From Planktomarina sp. (GTDB lineage: Bacteria > Pseudomonadota > Alphaproteobacteria > Rhodobacterales > Rhodobacteraceae), in contig JAHDCF010000011.1 in the NCBI GenBank assembly GCA_020630015.1, positions 1 through 64,000 on the forward strand: DNA of 64,000 bases. The letters are read 5' to 3'. Below the pieces are notes generated by a model. The model searched no databases. It was not told the origin of the DNA and saw only the letters and a program-made list of their open reading frames with translations. The position numbers and the translations under genes are program-made. Positions 18,694 to 27,091 of the stretch are shown piece after piece (the first letter of the stretch is position 1; every line of letters begins with the position of its first letter).

Positions 18694-19563
18694 TTACAGG
18701 ATCAATTTTTTCTCTGATGGCTCAAGGTTGTCGTAGTTCCACAACATCTTACCAGCGACGATTTTCTTGAAGTGGTCGACGCCTTTTTCGGGCATCATCC
18801 CATACTGTGTCAGCTTGCGTGTCAGCCACGCCACGTCCAACTCAGTCTTCTCTTCTTCAACGGCGTCAACACCCAAAGACTGGATCTCGCCACCCACAAA
18901 GATTGTTCCGTCGTACATAGAGTCGCCAAGGTTTTTACCGGCATTTCCGCACACAACCATACGGCCACGTTGCATCATAAAGCCTGACAATGCGCCGGTG
19001 TCGCCACCCACAACAATTGTCCCACCTTTTTGGTCAATCCCGGTCCGTGATCCAACAGAACCGCGGCACACAAGATCACCACCCCGAAGGGCCGCACCGA
19101 ATGTAGAACCCGCGTTCTTTTCGATCATGATTGTCCCGGACATCATGTTTTCACCACATGACCAGCCTACACGACCGTTGATGCGAACATTTGGTCCGTC
19201 CAGAAGGCCAACAGCAAAGTATCCTGTGGATCCTTCGATGATCAGGTTCAGTTTGGACAAGATGCCCACACCGAGGGAGTGCATGCCGCGGGGGTTCTGA
19301 AGAACAATCGTACCATAACCTTCTTCCATCAGCGAACGAATATTGGAGTTCACTTCGGTCGTGGTTTTGCCGTCGCAGTCAATTTCTGTACGCTTATTGA
19401 AGTCAACTTCGGGTGCCCAAGGGTATTCAAAACGTTCCTCAGCATCCGGGTCAAATTCAACGTGCAGGGATTTCCCGGTCAGTTGTTCTGTGCGCATTCC
19501 AAGCGCAGTTACGCGCTCTTCCTGCGTCATCGCCTTTAGTTCGGCGTCGGTTACGCTTGCCAT
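18694..19563 (-). CDS. mgsB: N-methylglutamate synthase subunit B (GXGXG domain)
   Basis: A 289-residue protein built mainly of the glutamate-synthase C-terminal GXGXG beta-helix. Repeating glycine turns are seen at GTIMIEKNAG, GTIVVGGDTG, GRMVVCGNAG and GTIFVGGEI. It is the structural subunit linking the amidotransferase (MgsA) and FMN (MgsC) parts. ATG at 19561-19563 lies 9 bases from a strong GAGGAGG site and overlaps the mgsA 3' end by 13 bases, evidence for coupled translation. Confidence 0.92.
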   Translation of the reverse strand: MASVTDAELKAMTQEERVTALGMRTEQLTGKSLHVEFDPDAEERFEYPWAPEVDFNKRTEIDCDGKTTTEVNSNIRSLMEEGYGTIVLQNPRGMHSLGVGILSKLNLIIEGSTGYFAVGLLDGPNVRINGRVGWSCGENMMSGTIMIEKNAGSTFGAALRGGDLVCRGSVGSRTGIDQKGGTIVVGGDTGALSGFMMQRGRMVVCGNAGKNLGDSMYDGTIFVGGEIQSLGVDAVEEEKTELDVAWLTRKLTQYGMMPEKGVDHFKKIVAGKMLWNYDNLEPSEKKLIL

Positions 19564-20486
19564 ACGCGAACCTCCTCATCGTAAGGGTCTGTTGTGTCAA
19601 TTTCGTGGGGCAGAATGGCGCGAATTGCGACTTCTTCTGATGCCATGGCAATCAGATCGTCACTTTCATACAAAACCAATGGTTTTGCGGCCATTGTGTC
19701 TTTTGCCATGCCCAACTGGTCTTTTGTGCAAACCAGATAAGTGAACACGCCATCGATCTCGTCGATGGAACGACGCAGGCTTTCTTCCAGCTCTACCCCG
19801 TTTGCCAGATTGTGGGCTGTGTACACGGCCAACAGCTCTGAATCGCAGTTGGACATGAACCGGTGGCCCTTACGCTCCATCTCGCGGCGCATGATCCAAT
19901 AGTTTGTGATCTGTCCGTTGTGCACAACAGAAACGTCATTGTACGGGAAAGCCCAATATGGGTGCGCAGATTTGATATCAACGTCAGATTCAGTGGCCAT
20001 CCGTGTGTGGCCAATGCCGTGGGTGCCGGTGAAGTCGTTCAAACCATAAGCTTCGGCAACAACAGATGCATCACCCAAGTCTTTGATCAATTCCAAACCG
20101 TTACCCAGTGACAGGATTTCGACATCATCAACTTCTTCGATGTGTTCGGCCATTTCGCCGGTGTCGCCGCTGTGCGACAAAACATAACGCAGCGCATAGG
20201 GGCGAACGCGTTCTTTGCTTTTGATCTTCGCACCATGTTCGTCCAAAATGCCTTCTACTTCGGCAATTCTTTCGTCCAGTACCGCGTGGATCCCGCGACC
20301 ACGATCCATGTCTTCGGCTTCGGCAACTTTGATCCGCATGATGTAATCACCATCGGATGCCTCTCCATAAACCGCATATCCGGTGGAATCTGGCCCCCGG
20401 TGTTTCAGGGCTTGCAACATGGCGGTCATTTCACCACCAACGTTGGAAGATTTGCCCTTATGAATTAGTCCTGCAATTCCGCACAT
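19551..20486 (-). CDS. mgsA: N-methylglutamate synthase subunit A (class II amidotransferase)
   Basis: A 311-residue class II glutamine amidotransferase domain. It starts MCGIAGLIHKG, so Cys2 becomes the N-terminal nucleophile after removal of Met, and VHNGQITNYW gives the conserved glutamine-binding segment. In the N-methylglutamate synthase complex this part corresponds to the glutaminase domain of GltB and probably acts on gamma-glutamylmethylamide. It is followed by mgsB with a 13-base overlap and preceded by gmaS. Confidence 0.92.
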   Translation of the reverse strand: MCGIAGLIHKGKSSNVGGEMTAMLQALKHRGPDSTGYAVYGEASDGDYIMRIKVAEAEDMDRGRGIHAVLDERIAEVEGILDEHGAKIKSKERVRPYALRYVLSHSGDTGEMAEHIEEVDDVEILSLGNGLELIKDLGDASVVAEAYGLNDFTGTHGIGHTRMATESDVDIKSAHPYWAFPYNDVSVVHNGQITNYWIMRREMERKGHRFMSNCDSELLAVYTAHNLANGVELEESLRRSIDEIDGVFTYLVCTKDQLGMAKDTMAAKPLVLYESDDLIAMASEEVAIRAILPHEIDTTDPYDEEVRVWQA

Positions 20487-20575
20487 TTATCCCATGCGCC
20501 TCCTTTCAAAGAAAGACGGTTTCCCGCCCGATACAAGGTGGGGCGGCGAGGGGGTTCCCCGCCAACCCATTGATT

Positions 20576-22054
20576 TTATGGAAGACATTCCATGTAAGTT
20601 TCTTTGTCCCAGTCAGTCACAGTCGCATTGAAGCGTGCAAATTCATCTGACTTATATTCATGGAACAAACGATACATTTCACCAGGCAGGCCGCGTTGAA
20701 CGACTTCGCTTTTCTCAAGGTGCTCAAGCGCTTCGCCCAACGACATTGGCAGTTTTTTGACCTGCTTACCGTCTTTGATCGCTTCGTAAATGTTGCGTTC
20801 TTCTGGTTCACCTGGATCCAGTTTGTTGTCGATACCATCATCCATGGCCGCCAAAAGCGTTGAACCCATCAAATAAGGGTTCACCATTGAATCAACAGAC
20901 CGGTATTCGAACCGACCGGGGGCGGAAACGCGCAAACCGGTTGTACGGTTTTGGAAACCCCAATCCGCAAAGATTGGCGCCCAAAAACCAGTGTCCCACA
21001 AACGACGATAAGAGTTCACTGTGGATGAACCGATTGCAGTCAAAGCCTGCAAATGGTGAACCACGCCACCGATCGCCTCCAGACCCTCTTTACCAGGCAT
21101 TTGTGGATCGTCGTCATCTGGCATGAAGGTGTTTTCGCCACCTTTCACATACATATAGTTGTCGATCATGCCGGGCAGGTTGTCTTTATCGTTGCCACAA
21201 GCAACAAACTGATCTTCACCGCCACGCCACAAAGACATGTTATGGTGGCAGCCCGATGCAGAAACGCCCATGAATGGTTTTGTCATAAAGCAGGCAAAGA
21301 TGCCGTTTTCACGGGCAACTTGTGCACAGATTTGACGATATGTTGTCAAACGGTCTGCGTTGCGCAGAACATCATCAAACATCCAGTTCAATTCCAACTG
21401 GCCCGGCGCATCTTCGTGATCGCCTTGGATCATATCCAAGCCCATCTGACGGGCATATTTGATCACCTGCATTGATACAGGGCGCAGGCTTTCGAACTGA
21501 TCGATGTGATAGCAATACGGCTTGGAATAGCCTTCATTCGGCTTGCCATTTTCGTCGTACTTGAGCCACATCATCTCAGGCTCTGTCCCGATCCGCAGGG
21601 AACGACCGTGCTTTTTCTGGAACTCTTCGTGCATCCGACGCAGGTTGCCGCGCCCGTCAGACGTCAGATATCCGCCTGGATTCTCTTTTTCTTCGCGGTT
21701 GCGGAACAATGTACAGTACATGCGGCCAATTTCAGGGGCCCATGGCAACTGCATGAATGTTTCAGGCTCTGGAATGCCGACAAGTTCGGCGGCCTCTGGG
21801 CCGTAACCCAGGTAATCACCCGCGCGGTTCAAAAATAGGTTAACTGTCGCACCGTAAACCAGCTGGAAGCCTTTTTTCGCAACGCTTTCCCAGTGATCGG
21901 CAGGGATCCCCTTGCCCATGATTTTACCGGTGATCGAAACAAACTGTAGGTACAGGTATTCGATACCTTTTTCGTCGATCATTTTGCGGACAGCTTTGAT
22001 TTTCTCGTCGCGTCCGGGCTGTTCGACAAATCTTTCAAGATCCATTTCGGCCAA
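20576..22054 (-). CDS. gmaS: Glutamine-synthetase-like ligase, probable gamma-glutamylmethylamide synthetase
   Basis: A protein of about 492 residues in the glutamine synthetase superfamily, with catalytic-domain landmarks QGDHEDAPGQLELN, ASGCHHNMSLW and NRTTGLRVSAPGRFEYR. Next to mgsABC it should be the enzyme that joins methylamine to glutamate using ATP. It is longer than the roughly 440 residues I associate with GmaS, and the motif reads EDAPGQLE instead of EDANGQFE, so it is a divergent member. The start TTG at 22052-22054 lies 9 bases from a GGAG site; ATG at 22043-22045 is the alternative. It heads the minus-strand methylamine gene set and faces a GntR regulator. Confidence 0.82.
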   Translation of the reverse strand: MAEMDLERFVEQPGRDEKIKAVRKMIDEKGIEYLYLQFVSITGKIMGKGIPADHWESVAKKGFQLVYGATVNLFLNRAGDYLGYGPEAAELVGIPEPETFMQLPWAPEIGRMYCTLFRNREEKENPGGYLTSDGRGNLRRMHEEFQKKHGRSLRIGTEPEMMWLKYDENGKPNEGYSKPYCYHIDQFESLRPVSMQVIKYARQMGLDMIQGDHEDAPGQLELNWMFDDVLRNADRLTTYRQICAQVARENGIFACFMTKPFMGVSASGCHHNMSLWRGGEDQFVACGNDKDNLPGMIDNYMYVKGGENTFMPDDDDPQMPGKEGLEAIGGVVHHLQALTAIGSSTVNSYRRLWDTGFWAPIFADWGFQNRTTGLRVSAPGRFEYRSVDSMVNPYLMGSTLLAAMDDGIDNKLDPGEPEERNIYEAIKDGKQVKKLPMSLGEALEHLEKSEVVQRGLPGEMYRLFHEYKSDEFARFNATVTDWDKETYMECLP

Positions 22055-22270
22055 TGTACAGGTCTCCTTGTTGGTCACGCGCACTTTTGTGCGACATTAT
22101 TCTTTGTGTTGGTGCAAAGGGGATTTGATGCCGATGGCCGGGCCACATGGAATGCGCCATTTCATCGATTCTGATCCCCCGTTCGATCCGATCCAGCGGC
22201 TTTGTGTACCACTGCACGCAGATTCGCACCTGCATAGGATTACACGTAGATGAGAACCAAAAAGCAACCT

Positions 22271-22305
22271 CTTTTGAGCCAATATACTTGCAATTGGCCC
22301 AAAAG
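22271..22305. promoter_or_regulatory. Dyad operator candidate before the GntR gene
   Basis: CTTTTGAGCCAAT (22271-22283) and ATTGGCCCAAAAG (22293-22305) are complementary at 12 of 13 positions around a nine-base centre. The right arm abuts the ribosome-binding site of the GntR gene. It lies in the divergent gap to gmaS, so it is a natural site for autoregulation and control of the methylamine genes. Confidence 0.6.
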
Positions 22306-22313
22306 GGGGTAAA

Positions 22314-23027
22314 GTGGATCAAATTTGGATCACTGGGGGAAGATTGGGCGTGGGAAAAGTCGGCGCAGCAGACATCGCTGGAATCATACGGCGCGAAATC
22401 ACGGGTGGAACGTATCAGTTGAACGAACGCTTGCCGTCATCGCGTCAACTGGCGGAAAAGTACAATGTTGCGCGCAATACACTTCGCGAAGCTTTGTTGC
22501 AGTTGGAACGTGAAGGCATGTTGGTCACACGCGCGGGCAGTGGGACATATGTGACCTTTGAAACCTCGCAATCGGGCGCGGTTGATGCCATTCGCGGGGC
22601 ATCCCCACTTGAATTGATCGATGCGCGATTTGCGTTGGAACCCCATATTTGCAGGTTGTGTGTGTTGCATGGACGTCGAGAGGATTTTGATAATCTGGCC
22701 CGCCTTTGCGACATAATGGAAAGTTCAATTGATGATCCGGCCGCCTTCGCAGAGGCCGACACCGCCTTTCACAAGGGGCTGTCCTTGGCGACGCGCAATA
22801 ATCTTTTGATATGGATCATTGATCAAATCACGGGTGTCAGGGCTTTGGATGAATGGACACGCATGCGCCATGTCACCTTGGACAGGAATATCATCGCTAA
22901 GTACAATGCCCAACATCGTCAGATATTGAACGCAATCCGATCGCGGGAACCAGAACGTGCCGCGAACCATATGAAGGATCACCTGGAAACGGCAAGATTG
23001 TCATTGACCCGCGCTGTTGAAACCTGA
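22314..23027 (+). CDS. GntR-family regulator (FadR subfamily)
   Basis: A 237-residue protein with an N-terminal winged helix-turn-helix (LPSSRQLAEKYNVARNTLREALLQLEREGML, given in pieces: SRQLAEKYNV and RNTLREALLQLE) and a helical FCD effector domain from about residue 90. FCD metal-type residues appear as DTAFHKGL and QHRQIL. GTG at 22314 follows AAAAGGGGG, a strong ribosome-binding site. It faces gmaS across about 260 bases containing a dyad, so it probably controls the methylamine genes in response to an acidic or amine metabolite. Confidence 0.88.
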   Translation: MDQIWITGGRLGVGKVGAADIAGIIRREITGGTYQLNERLPSSRQLAEKYNVARNTLREALLQLEREGMLVTRAGSGTYVTFETSQSGAVDAIRGASPLELIDARFALEPHICRLCVLHGRREDFDNLARLCDIMESSIDDPAAFAEADTAFHKGLSLATRNNLLIWIIDQITGVRALDEWTRMRHVTLDRNIIAKYNAQHRQILNAIRSREPERAANHMKDHLETARLSLTRAVET

Positions 23028-23087
23028 CGCCCCTTGTAGATTGCCACGACCCCTGCCACTTTGCACGAAAGAAAAGGCGTGGTCGGA

Positions 23088-23732
23088 ATGCAGCTTCAAG
23101 AAAAACCAATTTTCCAATTCACAGGCCCATTTGGGTTGAATATCCAAGTAATGCCCAGCATTTTGATTTTGCTGGTCATCTTCGTTGGGTTTGGGGGGCT
23201 GACGACCACAACGATTTTGTTCGCGGTTCTGATAATCTTGTCAATTTTATTGCATGAAATTGGGCACGGCTGGGGGTGTTACATTCAGGGGGTGCCGGTG
23301 GCCCGTCTGGTTTTATTTGGGGGAGGCGGGTTTTGCCAACCGGCGCGATCCACCACGCCGCGTGAAGATGAACTTATCGTTGCGATGGGCCCGATTGTTA
23401 CAATTGCCTTGTGGATCTTTCCATTGTGGATCGCACCTTACACCAGTGGTGGATTGGAAACGCGTGCCCTGTACATGTTGTCAACGATCAACATGTTTTT
23501 GGCAATATTCAACCTTTTGCCCGTGATGCCCTTGGATGGTGGTAAATTGCTGCAATTATTGCTTTTGCGGTTTATGGATGCCCGGATGGCAACCAAAATT
23601 TGCGGCGGGATTGGTTTGGTTATGTGTGTTCTGTGGCTGCCGGCGATGGTGCTTGGCTTCCTTTATCTTGGGTTTGTGTTGTTCTTTATTCCGTCGATCC
23701 GGTTGCATTGGCAGATGTGGAACGTGCGTTAG
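23088..23732 (+). CDS. Site-2 protease-family membrane metalloprotease (M50)
   Basis: A 214-residue membrane protein with HEIGH at residues 56-60 inside a hydrophobic helix (zinc ligands) and a second conserved segment FNLLPVMPLDGGK (residues 141-153) giving the third ligand. About five to six helices are predicted. This is a short, PDZ-less S2P-type protease that cleaves within the membrane; the substrate is unknown. ATG at 23088 is chosen over an in-frame upstream start because the protein then begins at the conserved region. Its stop overlaps the convergent amidotransferase gene by 4 bases. Confidence 0.85.
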   Translation: MQLQEKPIFQFTGPFGLNIQVMPSILILLVIFVGFGGLTTTTILFAVLIILSILLHEIGHGWGCYIQGVPVARLVLFGGGGFCQPARSTTPREDELIVAMGPIVTIALWIFPLWIAPYTSGGLETRALYMLSTINMFLAIFNLLPVMPLDGGKLLQLLLLRFMDARMATKICGGIGLVMCVLWLPAMVLGFLYLGFVLFFIPSIRLHWQMWNVR

Positions 23733-24448
23733 GTTCGCGCCGCGCACTGAAGCCAATTCATGTACAAACGCTCGGCCATATCGTTGAACGCTTTCATCTC
23801 GGCTTCGGCTGCTGCGCGCATAACATCAACACCATTATCGCCGAGCGCGGTTTTCAACGCTTCGGCGTATTCTGGAATTTTTGCCCAGTTTTCGACGGTA
23901 TCTCTTTCAATTTCCACATGAAATTGCGCGCTATACGCCCGTGGGCCCCATTTCATCGCCTGAACCGCACAGGCCGGTGAAGTTGCAAGGCAACTGGCGC
24001 CTGCTGGCATTTTTGTGATTTCTGCTGAGTGCCATTGCAAGGCTTTGAAAACCTCTGGCAAACCGTCGAACAAAACACCTGATGCGCCAACTTCGGTCAA
24101 TTGAACATCCATGACACCGATTTCTGGGGTTTTCGAAGGGGCCACTTCGCCCCCCAACGCTTCTGCCAACAATTGATGGCCTAGACAAAGCCCTAGATAG
24201 GGCAATCCACGCCCTTCCACGGCATCTTTAATAAATGCTTTTTCTTCTTTCAGCCATGGATGGGCTTCTTCTTGCCAAACATCCATAGGCCCGCCCATAA
24301 CCCACAACGCATCGTATCCATCGATTGCGGGCAATGCCTCGCCTTCGTCCAATTCGATGGCGTCATAGGTGTGCCCGTCTTCTTGAAGGAAGTCCCGGAA
24401 GATGCCTGGATGCTCTACCTTTTCGTGCTGAAGGACCAAAATTTTCAT
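23729..24448 (-). CDS. Class I glutamine amidotransferase-like protein
   Basis: A 239-residue protein with the class I amidotransferase nucleophile elbow LGLCLGHQ (Cys88) and the later catalytic His-Glu in QFHVEIE. It resembles stand-alone GMP-synthase-type GATase1 proteins. Lying between the gmaS/mgs and mgd gene sets, it may hydrolyse gamma-glutamyl amides formed in the pathway; this is inference. A paralogue is at 56463-57158 next to two more glutamine-synthetase-like genes, a repeated pairing. Confidence 0.85.
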   Translation of the reverse strand: MKILVLQHEKVEHPGIFRDFLQEDGHTYDAIELDEGEALPAIDGYDALWVMGGPMDVWQEEAHPWLKEEKAFIKDAVEGRGLPYLGLCLGHQLLAEALGGEVAPSKTPEIGVMDVQLTEVGASGVLFDGLPEVFKALQWHSAEITKMPAGASCLATSPACAVQAMKWGPRAYSAQFHVEIERDTVENWAKIPEYAEALKTALGDNGVDVMRAAAEAEMKAFNDMAERLYMNWLQCAART

Positions 24449-24499
24449 GTTGTGTCTCCTGTTGAAGGCAACATTAGGGCGGAAATTTCAAATCGCAAC

Positions 24500-25456
24500 C
24501 TAACGTCTGTGTTTGGAGGGTGGGACGCCAAATTGCCGGTCGTAAGCCGAAGAAAAATGCGCCGATCCAGCAAACCCAGTGGCCAAAGCGATTTCTGTTA
24601 AGGGCAGGGGGGAATGGCTGATCAATTGTCGTGCGGTATCCAATCGCAGCGTCCGGTAATAGGACATGGTGCTGTCCCCCAGCTTTTCCCGAAAAAGTCT
24701 GTTCAATTGGCGCGGTGATGTACCCGCAATTTGGGCCAGCTGATCCAAGCTAAGTGGATCGGCGACATGGGTTTCCATCGCCGTCACGGCCGACAATATC
24801 GGCGCAGAGGTCGTGCCTAAACGATCGGTCAAGCCGGATCGCTGAGGCCCGCCGGATGGGCGAAAATCTGTATGCAAAAACCAATCACCGACCATATGGG
24901 CAAAAACCCCACCATGGCGGGCGGCAATCAAGGCGATCATCATATCCATCGGCGCGGTGCCGCCGCCGCAGGTAAGGCGTTCTCTGTCGATTACAAAGAG
25001 GCTGCGTTCGATCAATAAGGTGGGATCAAATTCTGCAAGGGCGGCCGCGTGTTCCCAATGCACGGTCATTCTGCGATCAGACAAAAGACCCGCCTTGGCC
25101 AAAATGACAGGCCCCCCAGACACCCCCGCAATCTGTGTGCCCCGCGCCGCCATTTTGCGCAGCCACGCGAATGTTGGGGCGTCATCGAAGGCCATCGGGT
25201 TGCCACCTGCAATGACGAACAGATAATCCAGTTTTGGCAGAGACCCCACATTGTGATCGGCGGCAACCATCGCCGCCCCAGAACTTTGCGTGGTTTCAGC
25301 GGATGCGAAATGGCAAATATCATACAAGATTTGCCCGCTGATCAGATTCGCCGCCCGCAAAGGTTCAACCGTGCAGGCATAAGACATCAACGCAAAACCG
25401 GGTATGGCCAGGATGCCAACCCGTGTTTGAGATGAATTTGCGCCAATTTCGTCCAT
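24500..25456 (-). CDS. GlxA-family AraC-type regulator
   Basis: A 318-residue protein with an N-terminal DJ-1/PfpI-like domain (about residues 10-180, VGILAIPGFALMSYACTVEP and FVIAGGNPM) and a C-terminal AraC helix-turn-helix (about 215-315, LDQLAQIAGTSPRQLNRLF). This is the GlxA/GbdR/CdhR class that senses amine-derived metabolites such as dimethylglycine or carnitine. The frame is open upstream, but ATG at 25454-25456 gives the normal family length. It is divergent from mgdA with an 81-base gap, so it probably activates mgdABCD. Confidence 0.88.
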   Translation of the reverse strand: MDEIGANSSQTRVGILAIPGFALMSYACTVEPLRAANLISGQILYDICHFASAETTQSSGAAMVAADHNVGSLPKLDYLFVIAGGNPMAFDDAPTFAWLRKMAARGTQIAGVSGGPVILAKAGLLSDRRMTVHWEHAAALAEFDPTLLIERSLFVIDRERLTCGGGTAPMDMMIALIAARHGGVFAHMVGDWFLHTDFRPSGGPQRSGLTDRLGTTSAPILSAVTAMETHVADPLSLDQLAQIAGTSPRQLNRLFREKLGDSTMSYYRTLRLDTARQLISHSPLPLTEIALATGFAGSAHFSSAYDRQFGVPPSKHRR

Positions 25457-25537
25457 ATTAGACAAGTATATGTCGATAAAGTGAAAGTGTAGAGTCAATT
25501 CTGAACAGATATTGAACCAGACTTCTGGGGAACCGCA

Positions 25538-26791
25538 ATGAAATACTCTGCTTGGCAAGTTTTTAAAGAGGGTCTGACTGGCAACAAAGGGTGGAAACCC
25601 GTTTGGAGAGAGCCAGAGCCAAAGGCCGAATATGATGTCGTGATTGTCGGCGGCGGTGGGCATGGCCTGTCGACGGCGTATTATTTGGCCAAGGAATTTG
25701 GCGTCACAAATGTGTGCGTCGTCGAAAAAGGTTGGCTTGGTGGTGGGAATATCGGTCGAAACACAACCATCATCCGGTCGAACTACCTTTTGGAAGGAAA
25801 TCAGCCTTTTTATGAAAAATCGCTGAAACTATGGGAAGGGCTGGAACAAGATTTCAACTACAACGCCATGGTCAGCCAGCGCAGCATCATCAATTTGATT
25901 CATTCTGATGCGCAACGGGATGCATTTGCCCGCCGCGCCAATGCCATGCGTCTTTCTGGTGCGGATTCAGAAATATTGGACAAAGCTGGCATTATGAAGG
26001 CCTGTCCGTTCCTTGATTTTGACAACGCGCGTTTCCCAATCCAAGGCGCATTGCGTCAAAAACGCGGGGGCACAGTGCGCCATGATGCTGTTGCATGGGG
26101 ATATGCCCGTGGTGCGGATGAACGAGGCGTCGACATTTTGCAAAACTGTGAGATGACCGGATTTATCCGCGACAAAGACGGGGCTGTGGTTGGTGTCGAA
26201 ACCGCCAAGGGCCAAATTCGCGCCAAGAAAGTTGCCGTTTGTGTGGCCGGTTCATCCAGTCGGGTTATGTCGATGGCGGGAATGCGTCTGCCGATTGAAA
26301 GTCATGTATTGCAGGCGTTTGTGTCAGAGGGGCTGAAGCCCATTATCCCGGGTGTTATTACCTTTGGGGCGGGGCATTTCTATGTCAGCCAATCGGATAA
26401 GGGCGGTCTGGTGTTTGGTGGTGATATTGACGGGTATAACACCTATGCCCAGCGGGGGAATTTGCCCGTGGTCGAAGACGTCTGCGAAGGGGGCATGGCC
26501 ATCATGCCCATGATCGGGCGTGCAAGGCTTCTTCGGATGTGGGGCGGGATTATGGATATGTCGATGGATGGGTCGCCGTTCATCACCAAGACTGACATTC
26601 CAGGCCTCTATTTCAACGGGGGTTGGTGTTACGGCGGGTTTAAGGCGACACCTGCGTCTGGATATTGTTATGCCCATTTGTTGGCCACAGACCGAATGCA
26701 CGAGGTCGCAACACAGTTCCGTCTTGATCGGTTCCGCCGCGGTCTGCCGATCGATGAAAAGGGCCAAGGCGCCCAACCAAACCTGCATTAA
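25538..26791 (+). CDS. mgdA: N-methylglutamate dehydrogenase subunit A (SoxB-like)
   Basis: A 417-residue flavoprotein homologous to the beta subunit of heterotetrameric sarcosine oxidase. The FAD-binding fold is near residues 32-55 (VVIVGGGGHGLSTAYYLA) and the C-terminal part carries GGWCYGGFKATPASG. This subunit holds the substrate-oxidising FAD. In this neighbourhood (gmaS, mgsABC) the substrate is N-methylglutamate, giving glutamate and a one-carbon unit. First gene of a four-gene operon, 15 bases before mgdB. Confidence 0.9.
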   Translation: MKYSAWQVFKEGLTGNKGWKPVWREPEPKAEYDVVIVGGGGHGLSTAYYLAKEFGVTNVCVVEKGWLGGGNIGRNTTIIRSNYLLEGNQPFYEKSLKLWEGLEQDFNYNAMVSQRSIINLIHSDAQRDAFARRANAMRLSGADSEILDKAGIMKACPFLDFDNARFPIQGALRQKRGGTVRHDAVAWGYARGADERGVDILQNCEMTGFIRDKDGAVVGVETAKGQIRAKKVAVCVAGSSSRVMSMAGMRLPIESHVLQAFVSEGLKPIIPGVITFGAGHFYVSQSDKGGLVFGGDIDGYNTYAQRGNLPVVEDVCEGGMAIMPMIGRARLLRMWGGIMDMSMDGSPFITKTDIPGLYFNGGWCYGGFKATPASGYCYAHLLATDRMHEVATQFRLDRFRRGLPIDEKGQGAQPNLH

Positions 26792-26806
26792 TCGGAGGAA
26801 CAACAG

Positions 26807-27091
26807 ATGATTATCAACCATCCACTGCTTGGCCCCCGCGACGCGGCAGAGTTTGTTTATAAAGGCGACGTCGGTCTGATTGACCGGCCCGATGGAATGT
26901 CAGACGATTTGGATACGTTCCACGACTATGCTTATTTGCGCGACAACCCTGCCGGGGAACATCAAGAATTATGGTATCACGAACAGGGTGATCGGTCGTG
27001 GCTTGTCGTGACGCGCAGTACGTTGACCCATGAAATTACGAAGGTGGAACTGGCCCGCGATGTGGCCCGTGCAAGGGGGCGTTCATCATGA
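26807..27091 (+). CDS. mgdB: N-methylglutamate dehydrogenase subunit B (SoxD-like), zinc cysteines lost
   Basis: A 94-residue protein homologous to the delta subunit of sarcosine oxidase, with GPRDAAEFVYKGD and WYHEQGDRSWLVVTR in the expected places. The delta subunit normally begins with a CPHCG-type motif and has a later H-x3-C pair that together bind zinc. Here the first segment reads NHPLLG, the later one HEQGD, and the protein contains no cysteine at all, so the zinc site is absent. ATG follows GGAGG. It overlaps mgdC by 4 bases. Confidence 0.88.
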   Translation: MIINHPLLGPRDAAEFVYKGDVGLIDRPDGMSDDLDTFHDYAYLRDNPAGEHQELWYHEQGDRSWLVVTRSTLTHEITKVELARDVARARGRSS

